From DATLFI01 sp035524895 (GTDB lineage: Bacteria; Acidobacteriota; Thermoanaerobaculia; Multivoradales; Multivoraceae): 34,230 nt of DNA. The position numbers and the translations under genes are program-made. Shown one piece after another: positions 1-8,170 of the stretch (its first letter is position 1; each line of letters starts with the position of its first letter). The DNA lies in NCBI GenBank assembly GCA_035524895.1, contig DATLFI010000308.1, positions 1-34,230 of the forward strand, in the 5' to 3' direction. Below the pieces are notes generated by a model. It was not told where the DNA came from and made no database searches. It saw nothing but the letters and a program-made list of their open reading frames with translations.

Positions 1-3000
1 CCGGGCAACCGGACGGTCGTCGATTGCCGCTGGCGGAGCCGGTAATCCGCGTTGTTGGGTGCCGTGGCTCCGGCCCCCGCCCCGGCGATGGAGTTGACGC
101 GGATGTCGACGCAGGAGGTGAAGCTGTCCGAGGGTAAATCGACGGTGCCGTTGTTGAGGTGGATGCCGTTGAAGTTGGAATTGATGGTCCCGGGATTGCC
201 GATCGTGTTGCTGGTGACCGTGGCGTTGAAAGTCACCGGATTGCCCATGGCGTCGCCGGCCTGAAGCAGGATGCCGTGATTGTTGTACTGCCGGATCGTG
301 TTGGCGTTGACCAGCACCGTGTGATCACCGCCGCCGTTGGACTCGATCTGGATCCCGCCGGCGCCGGTCGAGCCGGAGTTGGCCACAGCGGCCAGACCGA
401 TCCGGTTGTTGGAGATCGTGCCAGAGACCACGGCCGGCGAGTTGGCAGCGTTGACGAAGATCGCGGCGCCGCGTGAGTCGCGGGTGTCGTTGTTGTTGAT
501 CTCGTACGTCAGGGTGCCGATCGCGGCCAGCCGGATGCGAGAGCCACCCGAGCCGATGTTCGAGTGGTTGTTGCTGAAGGCGCTGTTCCGGATCACGACG
601 TCCATCGACGCCCCGGTCTGCGGAGACGCCGCGACCCAGTCCGCCCTCGCGCTGGTGAAGGTGCATCCGTCGATGGTGCCGTTCACCACTGTGCCGGCGC
701 CGCTGCTCTCGAGGGTGATGCCGTTGTCGCCGAAATCCGTGCTGTTGGCGCCGATCGTGGTGTTGGTGAACTGGATGCGGTTGAGGGTTCCCGAAGTGTT
801 TCGGACCGTGACGTTGTCCTCCCACCCGCCGCTGATGTTGGAGTCGGTGATCGAGGCGGTTCCGGTGAGGTTGGTGAACGAGACGCTGCCCTCGTCTAGG
901 CTGTCGTTGGTGCCGTTGCTGCCGCTGATCACGGTGTTGGTCATGTCGAAACCGACGACGCCGGAGCCGCGGATGGCGAAGTTGGAGAAGTCGTTGAGCT
1001 GCAGGCGGGCCAGCGAGACGTTGCGGGTGTTGTTGAGATAGATCCCGATTCCCACGGAGGTGTTGCCGTCGGCGCCGGTCTTGTTGGCGATGGTGCCGCC
1101 CGAGCCCGCCGTGCCCGTGCCCTTGACCTTGAGCCCGCCGCTCGTTCCCGTCCCGTCGAGGATGATGCCGGTGGCCGAGCCGCCGCTCGAGGAGATGCTC
1201 CGGAACTCCAGATTGTTCGCGCCGATCGTCGTGTTGGCCACGTTGAGCGCCGTGCCGGTCGTGGAGGTGAGGGTGTTGACCAACAGTCCGGTCGCGCCGG
1301 CGTTGCACGGGTTCTCGTCGCACACCTCGACGTTGCCGCCGCCCGTGGCGGTGAACGCCGCACTCGCGCCCGTGTTGGCCGAGAGGCCGCCGCGGAAGCT
1401 GATCGTCGAGCCGCCGTTGCTGGTAAGCGAGAGGCCGCTGCCGGTCTCGCTGATCGCGCCGGTAAACGCGACCGTGTCGCTGGTGCGTCCCGTGATCGCA
1501 ACAGCGTTGCCCGAGGTGTTGGTGATCGGGATGCCGAGCGACACGCTGCCGTTGCCGCCCGAGATGTTCACCGCCGTGCCCGAGGCGCCGACCGGATCAG
1601 AAATCTGACCGGCGCCTGCCGAGAGTGCCGTGCCAGCCACGCCGCCGAAGGCGTTGACCAGCGACACTCCGTTCGTGGTCGAGTTCGTACTCTGGAGCGT
1701 GCTGAATGGCAGATTCACGGAGGCGTTGTTGACGCTCACCGCCGGGCCACCGTTGGCCTCCACGATGCTGCCGGGCCCCACGACTAGGCGGGCACCGGTG
1801 CCGCCCGCAGCGTTCAGCGCGCCGGTGCTGCTGACACCGAGGCCGGTGCCGTTCGAGGCGAAGATGTCGAGGTCGGTAAAGGCGAGGTCTCCAGCTACGT
1901 TGGTCAGCACCATGCCGGAGGCACCGACGCCGTTGCCCGCGCCCGACGCGCCGACCACCGTGTTGCCACCGCTCACCTGGTTGAACGGCGCTCCCGGCGT
2001 CACGTCGAAGATCGCGCTCGTAACCAAGATGCCGGAGCCCAACGTGTCACCGTGCACGCTGTTGTTCGCGAAGCCGGTGATCGTGGTGTTGCCGCCTCCG
2101 GAACCGTCGATCACGATCGCGTTGCCGCTCGACGAGATCACGTTCGCGTTGGTGTTGAAGTCCACCCGCAGCAACCCGGCCGCTCCCGTACGAGCATCGA
2201 ACGCGTTCCCGCGTCCGCCGAGCGCGTTGTTCGACACCGTGACGGTCGTGGTACCCGTGCTGTTGGCGTTGACGTCGATACCCTCGATGCCGTTCGTGGC
2301 GTCCGAGCTCACAATGTTGTTGCTGATCAGCACGGTTACGCTGTTGGTGCCGGTAGCAGTCACATCGATGCCGTTGTCGCGACCGCTGATGTCGAGGCCG
2401 CGGATCTCGACGCCCGTGAAGCTCGCCGCGGTCGCGGGGACGTCCACACCGTTGTCGTCGGGCAGCCCCGCTGCCCCGATGTTGGTGATCTGCGGACGAT
2501 TGGCGGCGTTGCCGACCAGCAGCGTGGCGGGAGGCTCCGGGCCGCCGTCGTCGGGGTCGACGATCAGGTCCACGGCCTCGCCCAGTAGCTTCTGCTGGTC
2601 CTTGAGCGTGATCCCGGCGTCCTGGTTGGCCGTCGTGCCGTCGCCGCCGCGCACGTAGATGACGTGGCCCGCTGCCGAGGCGGCCTCGGCGTCGGAGAGC
2701 GTGCTGAACGGATCGGTCGAGGTGCCGCTCCCGGTGTTGGGCGCGCCGCCGTTCGCTTCGTTGTCGACGTACCACACCATCTTCGCGAGGTTGATGGTCA
2801 CCGTCCCGGTGTCGGTGGCGCCGAAGGTGTCCTGGACCGTGTAGGTGAAGCTGTCTGGCGTCGCCTGCCCCGCCGGCGGTGTGTAGAAGAACGAGCCGTC
2901 CGCCGCGAGATCGAGCTCCGCGCCGCTCCCGAGCGTCCCCACGAACGGCACCACGCTCAGCACGTCGCCAGCGTCCGGATCGATGTCGCCGTCGAGCACG

Positions 3001-5717
3001 TCGGCCAGCGTCGAGGCGAACGTCGGCTCCCCGAACGGACCGGTCTTGGCGACTGCCAGCCGAGTGTTGCCGATGGCGTTGTAGATCTCGTCGTCGGCGA
3101 TGGGCGCGTCGTTGAGCCCGCCCACCGTCACCGTCACGCTCGCCGTGCTCTGCAGCCCGCCAGAGTCCTCGATGGTGTAGGTGAACGTGTCGACCGCGGA
3201 ACCGCCCTGCGGCAGCGAGTTGAAGGCCACGGTCGGGTCGTAGCTCAAGTCGCCGCCGTTGTTGGTCACCGCGCCGACCGAGCCCGCGACGCTGACGATC
3301 GTGAGGGTGTCGCCGGCGTCCGGGTCGAAGTCGTTGGCGAGCACCAGGATCGTGATCGGCGTGTCCTCGTCGGTCGCAACCGCGTCGTCGACCGCGGTCG
3401 GCGCCTCGTTGACGTCGGTCAGGTTCACCGTCACCGTCGTCGAGCCGCTCAGCGCCGGCGTGCCGTCGTCGGTCACCTCCACCGTCAGGCTGAAGACCGG
3501 CGTCGTCTCGAAGTCGAGCGCCGCGCTGTTGGCGACCGTGATCTCGCCCGTCGCCGCGCCGATCGCGAAGCCGCCGCCGGTGTTGCCGCCGGTGATCGCG
3601 AAGCTGTGCGTCTGCCCGGCGTCCGGGTCGTTCGCCGCCACCGTGCCGACGCTCGTGCCATTGGCGCTGTTCTCGTCGATCGAGAACGGGCCGCCGGTCG
3701 GCGCCGGCTGCTCGTTGACGTCGTTGAGGTTCACCGTCACCGTCGTCGAGCCGGTCAGCGCCGGCGTGCTGTCGTCGGTCACCTCCACCGTCAGGCTGAA
3801 GGTGGGCGTCGTCTCGAAGTCGAGCGCCGCGCTGTTGGCGACCGTGATCTCGCCCGTCGCCGCGCCGATCGCAAAGGCGCCACCGGTGTTGCCGGCGGTG
3901 ATCGCGAAGCTGTGCGTCTGCCCGGCGTCCGGGTCGTTCGCCGCCACCGTGCCGACGCTCGTGCCGTTGGCGCTGTTCTCGTCGATCGAGAACGGCCCAC
4001 CCGCTGGCACCGGCGCCTCGTTGACATCGGTCACCGTGATCGTCGCCGTCGCCGCCGTCGTCTGCGGCGGTACGCCATCGTCGGTCACCTCGACCGTCAA
4101 CGCGAAGCTCGGCGTGGTCTCGAAGTCGATCGCCGTCTCGTTCGCCACTGTGATCTCGCCGCTCGACGGGTCGATCGCGAACGCTCCGCCGGTGTTGCCA
4201 CCGGTGATCGCGAAACTCAGCGTCTGCGCCGGCAGGTCCTGATCGCTCGCCGCCACCGTGCCCACCACGGTCCCATTTGCAGCGTCCTCCGCCACCGAGA
4301 ACGACTGGTCGGCGACCACCGGCGCATCGTTCACGTCCGTCAGGTCGACCGTCACCGTGGCGGAGCCCGTGAGCGGCGGCACGCCGTCGTCCGTGACCTC
4401 GACCGTCAGGCCGAAGCTGGGCGTGGTCTCGAAGTCCACCGCCGCGGGCGTCGCCACCGTGATCTCGCCGGTCGTCGGGTCGATCGCGAAGGCGCCGCCG
4501 GTGTTCCCGGCGGTGATCGCGAAGACATGGCTCTGGCCGGCGTCCGGATCGGTGAACGTCACCGTGCCTACCGCCGTTCCCGCCGCGCTGTTCTCCGCGA
4601 CCGTGAACGTCGCCGCGTCCACCACCGGCGGGTCGTTGACCCCGGTCACCGTGATCGACACCGTCGCCGTGTCGGTCGCCCCCGAGAGGTCCTCGACTTG
4701 GAAGTCGAAGCTGTCGGGACCCTCGTAGGCCGGGTTCGGCGTGTAGGTCACATCAGGCGGCGTGCCGGTGAGCACACCGTTCGTCGGGCCCGACCCCGGC
4801 ACGATCGTGAACGTCAGCGGGTCGCCCTCCGGGTCGCTGCCCGTGAGCGTGATCGCGACCGGCGTGTCCTCGTCCGTCGTCACCGATTGCGGATCCGCCG
4901 TCGGCGCGGTGTCGAACAGGAGCTCCACATCCACCCGGAAGCAGAGCTGGTCGCCCACCCGCTTACCGAACAGAAACATGCCGTTCGACGCCAGCAGGTC
5001 GCCCGCCGCCCAATCGTCGATCAACCCATCCAGCGACCCAGCAGCCCACACCACGCCGGACGCAGCAACCAGCACCACCAGCAGCACGACCACCGCGCCG
5101 CGACGGCCCAGCAGCGTCACCGCCGCACCGGACAGCAGCACGCACAGCAGGAACAGCCCCCAGCCCGTCAGGGTGGGGATCTCGGTCACCGATTGGATGC
5201 CGAGGAGGATCGGCGCTCCGGTCGGCGTGTCGTCGACCGTCAACAGCGCTTCCTCGTTGCCCAGCTCGTCCCTCACCACCACGCCCAGCCGCAGCGTGTC
5301 GAGAGCGGGCACATCGAGCAGCCCGAGCTCGACGTAGGTCTCGACCACGTCGCGCCCGCCCACCCCGTTGTCGACGCCGATCGGCCAATCACCGTTGTCG
5401 AAGACGACTGGCGCTCCGAACGTGCCGGTCAGCGGGTCGATGCACTCCTGCAGGGCCACTTCGGTCACCTCCCCGCCCGGAGGCGGCGAGGTGGTCTCCA
5501 CCGTGGTCACCAGGATCTGCTCGACGCCGTCGAACGGACCGTCGACGGTGGTGACGCTGCAGCCAGTGCCCGCGTCGTTGTCGAGGTCGAGGAGGATCGA
5601 GACCTGGTGCTCGATCGCCGCCGCGGGGGCGGCGAAGGCGAGCAGCAACACCGCGCAGGCGGAGGCGAAGGCGGAGGCGAAGGCGGGGGCGAAGGCGATG
5701 CGACGGAAGCTGCTCAA
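1..5717 (-). CDS. Giant secreted repeat protein: cadherin-like repeats plus right-handed beta-helix (3' end outside window)
   Basis: An open minus-strand frame runs from a TTG at 5717 to the left edge (1905 codons, no stop). AAGGAG lies 8 bases before the TTG, which decides the start. Residues 1-34 form a signal peptide rich in Ala/Phe, ending PAAA before IEH. Residues 35-178 are an unrecognised extracellular domain beginning with an Asp-rich stretch (DLDNDAG). Residues 180-183 read IPTL followed by TGWG, then two hydrophobic stretches (about 186-204 and 208-229) separated by RR. From about 268 come tandem cadherin-like/Tandem-95 modules (DEDTP, DPDAG, FAIDPTTGEI, DFETTPSF, VTDDG, DVNDAP motifs) to about 970. 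From about 979 (VWYVDNEANGG) to the edge there are short repeats rich in N, G, T, I and V (NTTIGAN, GNTVVG type), typical of parallel beta-helix proteins. The likely role is surface adhesion or matrix binding; substrate unknown. The architecture is clear, the function is inferred. Confidence 0.88.
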   Translation of the reverse strand, partial: MSSFRRIAFAPAFASAFASACAVLLLAFAAPAAAIEHQVSILLDLDNDAGTGCSVTTVDGPFDGVEQILVTTVETTSPPPGGEVTEVALQECIDPLTGTFGAPVVFDNGDWPIGVDNGVGGRDVVETYVELGLLDVPALDTLRLGVVVRDELGNEEALLTVDDTPTGAPILLGIQSVTEIPTLTGWGLFLLCVLLSGAAVTLLGRRGAVVVLLVVLVAASGVVWAAGSLDGLIDDWAAGDLLASNGMFLFGKRVGDQLCFRVDVELLFDTAPTADPQSVTTDEDTPVAITLTGSDPEGDPLTFTIVPGSGPTNGVLTGTPPDVTYTPNPAYEGPDSFDFQVEDLSGATDTATVSITVTGVNDPPVVDAATFTVAENSAAGTAVGTVTFTDPDAGQSHVFAITAGNTGGAFAIDPTTGEITVATPAAVDFETTPSFGLTVEVTDDGVPPLTGSATVTVDLTDVNDAPVVADQSFSVAEDAANGTVVGTVAASDQDLPAQTLSFAITGGNTGGAFAIDPSSGEITVANETAIDFETTPSFALTVEVTDDGVPPQTTAATATITVTDVNEAPVPAGGPFSIDENSANGTSVGTVAANDPDAGQTHSFAITAGNTGGAFAIGAATGEITVANSAALDFETTPTFSLTVEVTDDSTPALTGSTTVTVNLNDVNEQPAPTGGPFSIDENSANGTSVGTVAANDPDAGQTHSFAITGGNTGGGFAIGAATGEITVANSAALDFETTPVFSLTVEVTDDGTPALSGSTTVTVNLTDVNEAPTAVDDAVATDEDTPITILVLANDFDPDAGDTLTIVSVAGSVGAVTNNGGDLSYDPTVAFNSLPQGGSAVDTFTYTIEDSGGLQSTASVTVTVGGLNDAPIADDEIYNAIGNTRLAVAKTGPFGEPTFASTLADVLDGDIDPDAGDVLSVVPFVGTLGSGAELDLAADGSFFYTPPAGQATPDSFTYTVQDTFGATDTGTVTINLAKMVWYVDNEANGGAPNTGSGTSTDPFSTLSDAEAASAAGHVIYVRGGDGTTANQDAGITLKDQQKLLGEAVDLIVDPDDGGPEPPATLLVGNAANRPQITNIGAAGLPDDNGVDVPATAASFTGVEIRGLDISGRDNGIDVTATGTNSVTVLISNNIVSSDATNGIEGIDVNANSTGTTTVTVSNNALGGRGNAFDARTGAAGLLRVDFNTNANVISSSGNAIVIDGSGGGNTTITGFANNSVHGDTLGSGILVTSAIFDVTPGAPFNQVSGGNTVVGASGAGNGVGASGMVLTNVAGDLAFTDLDIFASNGTGLGVSSTGALNAAGGTGARLVVGPGSIVEANGGPAVSVNNASVNLPFSTLQSTNSTTNGVSLVNAFGGVAGTALSAGAGQISDPVGASGTAVNISGGNGSVSLGIPITNTSGNAVAITGRTSDTVAFTGAISETGSGLSLTSNGGSTISFRGGLSANTGASAAFTATGGGNVEVCDENPCNAGATGLLVNTLTSTTGTALNVANTTIGANNLEFRSISSSGGSATGIILDGTGTSGGLKVKGTGTAGSGGTIANKTGADGNTSVGIGIYLNNTRNVSLARLQLNDFSNFAIRGSGVVGFDMTNTVISGSNGTNDSLDEGSVSFTNLTGTASITDSNISGGWEDNVTVRNTSGTLNRIQFTNTTIGANSTDFGDNGITLESSGAGTVVNGTIDGCTFTSARADWVAASPQTGASMDVVIRNSAFSNNHSNIGSGGSRIRLAAIGTLTYEINNNDTRDSRGAAIFVNAANSPAVVSGTISNNRIGLAAVANSGSTGAGGIQIESNGGGDHTVLVNANTIRQYNNHGILLQAGDAMGNPVTFNATVTSNTIGNPGTINSNFNGIHLNNGTVDLPSDSFTSCVDIRVNSIAGAGAGATAPNNADYRLRQRQSTTVRLP
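3421..4032 (-). repeat. Two near-identical 306-bp tandem units encoding cadherin-like domains
   Basis: Units 3421-3726 and 3727-4032 are 306 bp (102 codons) each and differ at only about 20 positions by eye. More diverged copies of the same module follow at about 4033-4341 and 4342-4650. Each encodes one cadherin-like repeat containing SFAITxGNTGGxFAIG, ALDFETTP and EVTDD motifs. The near identity of the first pair suggests recent duplication or gene conversion. Confidence 0.85.
5031..5180 (-). other. Internal IPTL-CTERM-like motif with membrane hairpin
   Basis: This covers residues 180-229 of the giant protein. It reads EIPTLTGWG, a hydrophobic run, LLGRR, then a second hydrophobic run ending VVWAAG. 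The motif, transmembrane helix and arginine pair match the known IPTL-CTERM sorting signal, which normally ends a protein. Here the same frame continues for at least 1670 more residues; I checked the codons across this region and the frame is unbroken. The RR between the two hydrophobic runs would sit in the cytoplasm under the positive-inside rule, making a hairpin that returns the chain to the periplasm. Whether it is processed is unknown. Confidence 0.65.
5657..5692 (-). repeat. Three 12-bp tandem repeats inside the signal peptide coding region
   Basis: The plus strand carries AGGCGGAGGCGA twice (5657-5668, 5669-5680) and a third copy with one change (5681-5692). They encode the alternating Ala-Phe-Ala-Ser/Pro stretch of the signal peptide. 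Because the unit is four codons, copy-number change would lengthen or shorten the signal peptide without a frameshift. Confidence 0.8.
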
Positions 5718-5840
5718 GAGTTGAACTCCTTGGTCGACCCCCCAGTTGGATCCGGAACACTGCCGTCGCGCCACCCCCCGGCTCGCGCCGCCGGCAACCG
5801 GCTGGGCGGGTCAACCTCCGATGGACCGATTGGCGAGAGC

Positions 5841-5868
5841 ACAATAGCAATGGAAACGATGGCGTCAA
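5841..5868 (-). promoter_or_regulatory. Sigma70-like promoter for the giant repeat protein gene
   Basis: On the minus strand TTGACG (5868-5863) and TATTGT (5846-5841) are separated by 16 bases. The -35 box matches five of six consensus bases and the -10 box four of six. Transcription would start near 5834, giving a leader of about 117 nt before the TTG start at 5717. I see no known riboswitch in the leader, only GC-rich inverted segments. Confidence 0.5.
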
Positions 5869-6011
5869 CGAGTCATGCAGCGCCGTCGATCCGACCGAGA
5901 ATCCGTCGCCTGCTCGGTTTCCGGCCCGGGAGCCGCCGCAGCACCGGCCGGGGTCCCCACGATCGCCAACGCAGCGGGATGGAGAAGTCGGTGCCACGGC
6001 CGCCCGCCACG

Positions 6012-6017
6012 TAGAAT
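6012..6017 (+). promoter_or_regulatory. Candidate -10 element of a leaderless crotonase transcript
   Basis: TAGAAT (five of six consensus bases) ends six bases before the ATG at 6024, so transcription would start at or next to the start codon. No Shine-Dalgarno sequence is visible upstream of this ATG, which fits leaderless translation. No convincing -35 box is seen around 5988-5994. Confidence 0.4.
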
Positions 6018-6023
6018 TGCCCG

Positions 6024-6800
6024 ATGCCGGTTCTCTCCGAGATCCGCGACGAAGTCCTCTGGCTGACTCTGTCGCGGCCAGAGCGCCACAACGCCCTCGA
6101 TCACGAGCTGGTCGACGAGGCTCGTGCCCTCCTCGAGGAGGTGAGCACACAACCCGACGTCAGGGTGGTGGTGATCACCGGCGCCAACGACGAGGCGTTC
6201 TGCGCCGGCGCAGACCTTCACCTCATGTCCAGCCTCGACCACGGGGCGCTGCACGGCTTCCTGGTCGACTGCCGCAAGCTCTTCCGCGCGATCGCCGAAA
6301 CGCCGCAGCCAACCATCGCAGCGCTCAACGGTCACACCCATGGCGGCGGTGCCGAGATCGCCTGCGCGTGCGACTTGCGCGTCGGCTGCGAGCGCACGAC
6401 GTTCCGTTTCCCGGGGGTGAGCTACGGCATGGCGGTCGGCACCTGGCACCTACCGCACCTGGTCGGGCTGCCCAAGGCCAAGGAGTTGCTGCTGACCACC
6501 GCCGTCGTGGAGGCAGGGGAGGCGCTCCGCCTAGGGCTCCTCAACCGCCTGGTGCCGAGCGTCCGGCTGGTCGAGGCGACCCAGCAGCTCGCGCGCGAGA
6601 TCGCGCAACACCCCGACGACGCGGTGCGGGCGACCAAGGCTCTGCTCGACCGTGCGATCGGTCCGCCGTTGGTGCAGCGCTTCTACCGCGAGCTCTACTC
6701 GAACCAGGACCGGCACAGCGAGCGCACCCTGCAACAGCGGGTGTCCGCGACCCGTCAGGCCCGGTCGAAAGACCTCTCCCGCCCCAAGCCCGAGCCATAG
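6024..6800 (+). CDS. Crotonase-fold enoyl-CoA hydratase/isomerase family protein
   Basis: This 258-residue protein has the length and layout of the crotonase family, which act on acyl-CoA thioesters in the cytoplasm. The oxyanion-hole segments are visible: AFCAGADLHLM (residues 58-68) and NGHTHGGGAE (102-111). Glu111 aligns with the first catalytic glutamate of classical enoyl-CoA hydratase (Glu144 in the rat enzyme). The second glutamate, usually in a PEI motif, is replaced: the sequence reads FPGVSYG, with Gly131 at that site. The reaction may therefore be isomerisation, hydrolysis or decarboxylation rather than hydration; substrate unknown. It is followed 30 bp later by the DUF1015 gene on the same strand. 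The ATG at 6024 lacks a Shine-Dalgarno sequence but follows a -10 hexamer closely. Confidence 0.88.
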   Translation: MPVLSEIRDEVLWLTLSRPERHNALDHELVDEARALLEEVSTQPDVRVVVITGANDEAFCAGADLHLMSSLDHGALHGFLVDCRKLFRAIAETPQPTIAALNGHTHGGGAEIACACDLRVGCERTTFRFPGVSYGMAVGTWHLPHLVGLPKAKELLLTTAVVEAGEALRLGLLNRLVPSVRLVEATQQLAREIAQHPDDAVRATKALLDRAIGPPLVQRFYRELYSNQDRHSERTLQQRVSATRQARSKDLSRPKPEP

Positions 6801-6830
6801 TTCCCTCACCCTCCGGAGCGTCGCCAGTCC

Positions 6831-8069
6831 ATGAAGATCTTGGCTTTCCAGGGGTACCGGTACGCCGCGGCTGCCGGCAACGCCGAGCCACTCGCTGCAC
6901 CTCCTTTCGACCAGATCGACGATCGCAGGCAGCGCGAGCTGCATGCGGCTTCGCCACACCAGTTCGCGCACCTCACCCGCCCGACGGGCGAGGGTGTCGC
7001 GGCGGCGCTCCGCTCGAGCGAATCGCACGCTGCCTGGATCGCCTCCGGCGTCGTGATGCGCGACCAGGAGCCGGCGCTCTACCCCTACGCGATCTCGCTA
7101 CCGGAGGGTGGCCGGCGGCTGGGTCTGTGCTGCCTCGTGGGCGTCGACCATGGTCAGGCCGGCGACCTCAGACCGCACGAGCACACCGTCGACAAGCCGC
7201 TTGCGGATCGGCTCGCGCTCCTCGAGGCAACGCGGGTGGACTACGAGCCGGTGTTCCTACTCGCCGACGACGACGGATCCTTCGAGCGCGCGTTGGCCGA
7301 GGAGGTCGAGCGCCTGCAGCCGGTCGCTCGGCACACCGATCCTCTGCGCGGGGACCACCACGTGATCTACCGCCTGGACGATCCAGCGCGGGTGCGCCGG
7401 TTCCAGACGCTGCTCGCGAGCCGAGGCGCCACGATCGCCGACGGCCACCACCGCACCAAGGTGGCACAGCTCTTCGCCAGCCGACACCAGGTTCCGCCGG
7501 GGACCGCAGCCGCCGCGAAGCTAGCGGTGCTCACCAGTGTCACTTCGCCGGGGCTGACCATCGACCCGATCCACCGGGCGGTACAGGCGTCGCTCTCGCA
7601 GGAGGTTCTGGCGGGCCTGGCCGTGCGCCGAACGTCGCTCCCCGACGCCCGAGACGGCGCTACCGTCGCGCGGGCAGTCGACTCCGCGGCGCAGCCGTCG
7701 GTCGGGGTCCGGTTCGCGGGCGCTCCGCCCGAGATCTGGCTGCTCGATCCGAACGCGGTGCCAGCGAACACTCCCGGTCGCGAGGCCGGGTTGGCGGTGG
7801 TGGCGCTGCACCACCAGCTCCTGGCTGCTGCCCTCGGACCCAACGCCGCCTCGGACGGCACGGTCGTCTACAAGGCCGACCCCGACGCCATCTGGCAACA
7901 GGTAACAGACGGCGAGGCGACCGCCGGCTTCTGGCTGCCGTCGATGAGCCCCGAGTCGTTCGCTCTCGCTACCCGCGACGGCTCCGTCCTGCCGCCCAAG
8001 TCGACGCGCTTCCTGCCGAAGCTGGTCTCGGGCTTGGTGTGGTGCGGGCACGACGCAAGAACGGCGTGA
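6831..8069 (+). CDS. DUF1015 family protein
   Basis: The 412-residue product begins MKILAFQGYRY and carries APPFDQID near residue 25 and DGHHRTKVA near residue 206, both features I associate with DUF1015. The family is widespread and poorly characterised; I assign no reaction. No signal peptide or membrane segment is visible, so it is probably cytoplasmic. It starts 30 bp after the crotonase gene and probably shares its transcript. A GGAG lies about 13 bases upstream of the ATG, a weak spacing. The gene ends at a TGA at 8069, directly abutting a repeat and hairpin that separate it from the convergent ABC ATPase gene. Family call fairly sure, function unknown. Confidence 0.8.
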   Translation: MKILAFQGYRYAAAAGNAEPLAAPPFDQIDDRRQRELHAASPHQFAHLTRPTGEGVAAALRSSESHAAWIASGVVMRDQEPALYPYAISLPEGGRRLGLCCLVGVDHGQAGDLRPHEHTVDKPLADRLALLEATRVDYEPVFLLADDDGSFERALAEEVERLQPVARHTDPLRGDHHVIYRLDDPARVRRFQTLLASRGATIADGHHRTKVAQLFASRHQVPPGTAAAAKLAVLTSVTSPGLTIDPIHRAVQASLSQEVLAGLAVRRTSLPDARDGATVARAVDSAAQPSVGVRFAGAPPEIWLLDPNAVPANTPGREAGLAVVALHHQLLAAALGPNAASDGTVVYKADPDAIWQQVTDGEATAGFWLPSMSPESFALATRDGSVLPPKSTRFLPKLVSGLVWCGHDARTA

Positions 8070-8126
8070 CCCTCACCCCGACCCTCTCCCTCACCCTCAC
8101 CCCGACCCTCTCCCGGAGGGAGAGGG
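8070..8126. repeat. 22-bp direct repeat and GC-rich hairpin between convergent genes
   Basis: The same 22 bases occur at 8069-8090 and 8093-8114 (24-bp period). The second copy ends in CCCTCTCCC (8106-8114), which pairs perfectly with GGGAGAGGG (8118-8126) across a 3-base GGA loop. It lies immediately after the plus-strand stop at 8069 and 44 bp from the minus-strand stop at 8171. The composition resembles dispersed REP-like elements ending in CCCTCTCCC palindromes. No T-run follows, so bidirectional termination is possible but not demonstrated. Confidence 0.6.
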
Positions 8127-8170
8127 CGCCCCCGCCACGCCCGGCACAGGACCCTCCCAAGACCCCCGGC

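Larger units (their letters stand above)
5718..6023. other. Divergent intergenic region between the giant protein gene and the crotonase gene
   Basis: This 306-bp gap holds the minus-strand ribosome binding site just upstream of 5717, the minus-strand promoter at 5841-5868 and a plus-strand -10 hexamer at 6012-6017. The rest (5869-6011) shows no gene, repeat or recognisable regulatory element. Confidence 0.7.

Noticed and set aside
2664..6014. 1116-codon open frame on the plus strand
   Set aside because: It is antisense to the giant secreted protein, and its Arg/His/Asp-rich sequence has no fold-like pattern. The minus-strand frame has a signal peptide, ribosome binding site and recognisable repeats. 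It also crosses the intergenic region.
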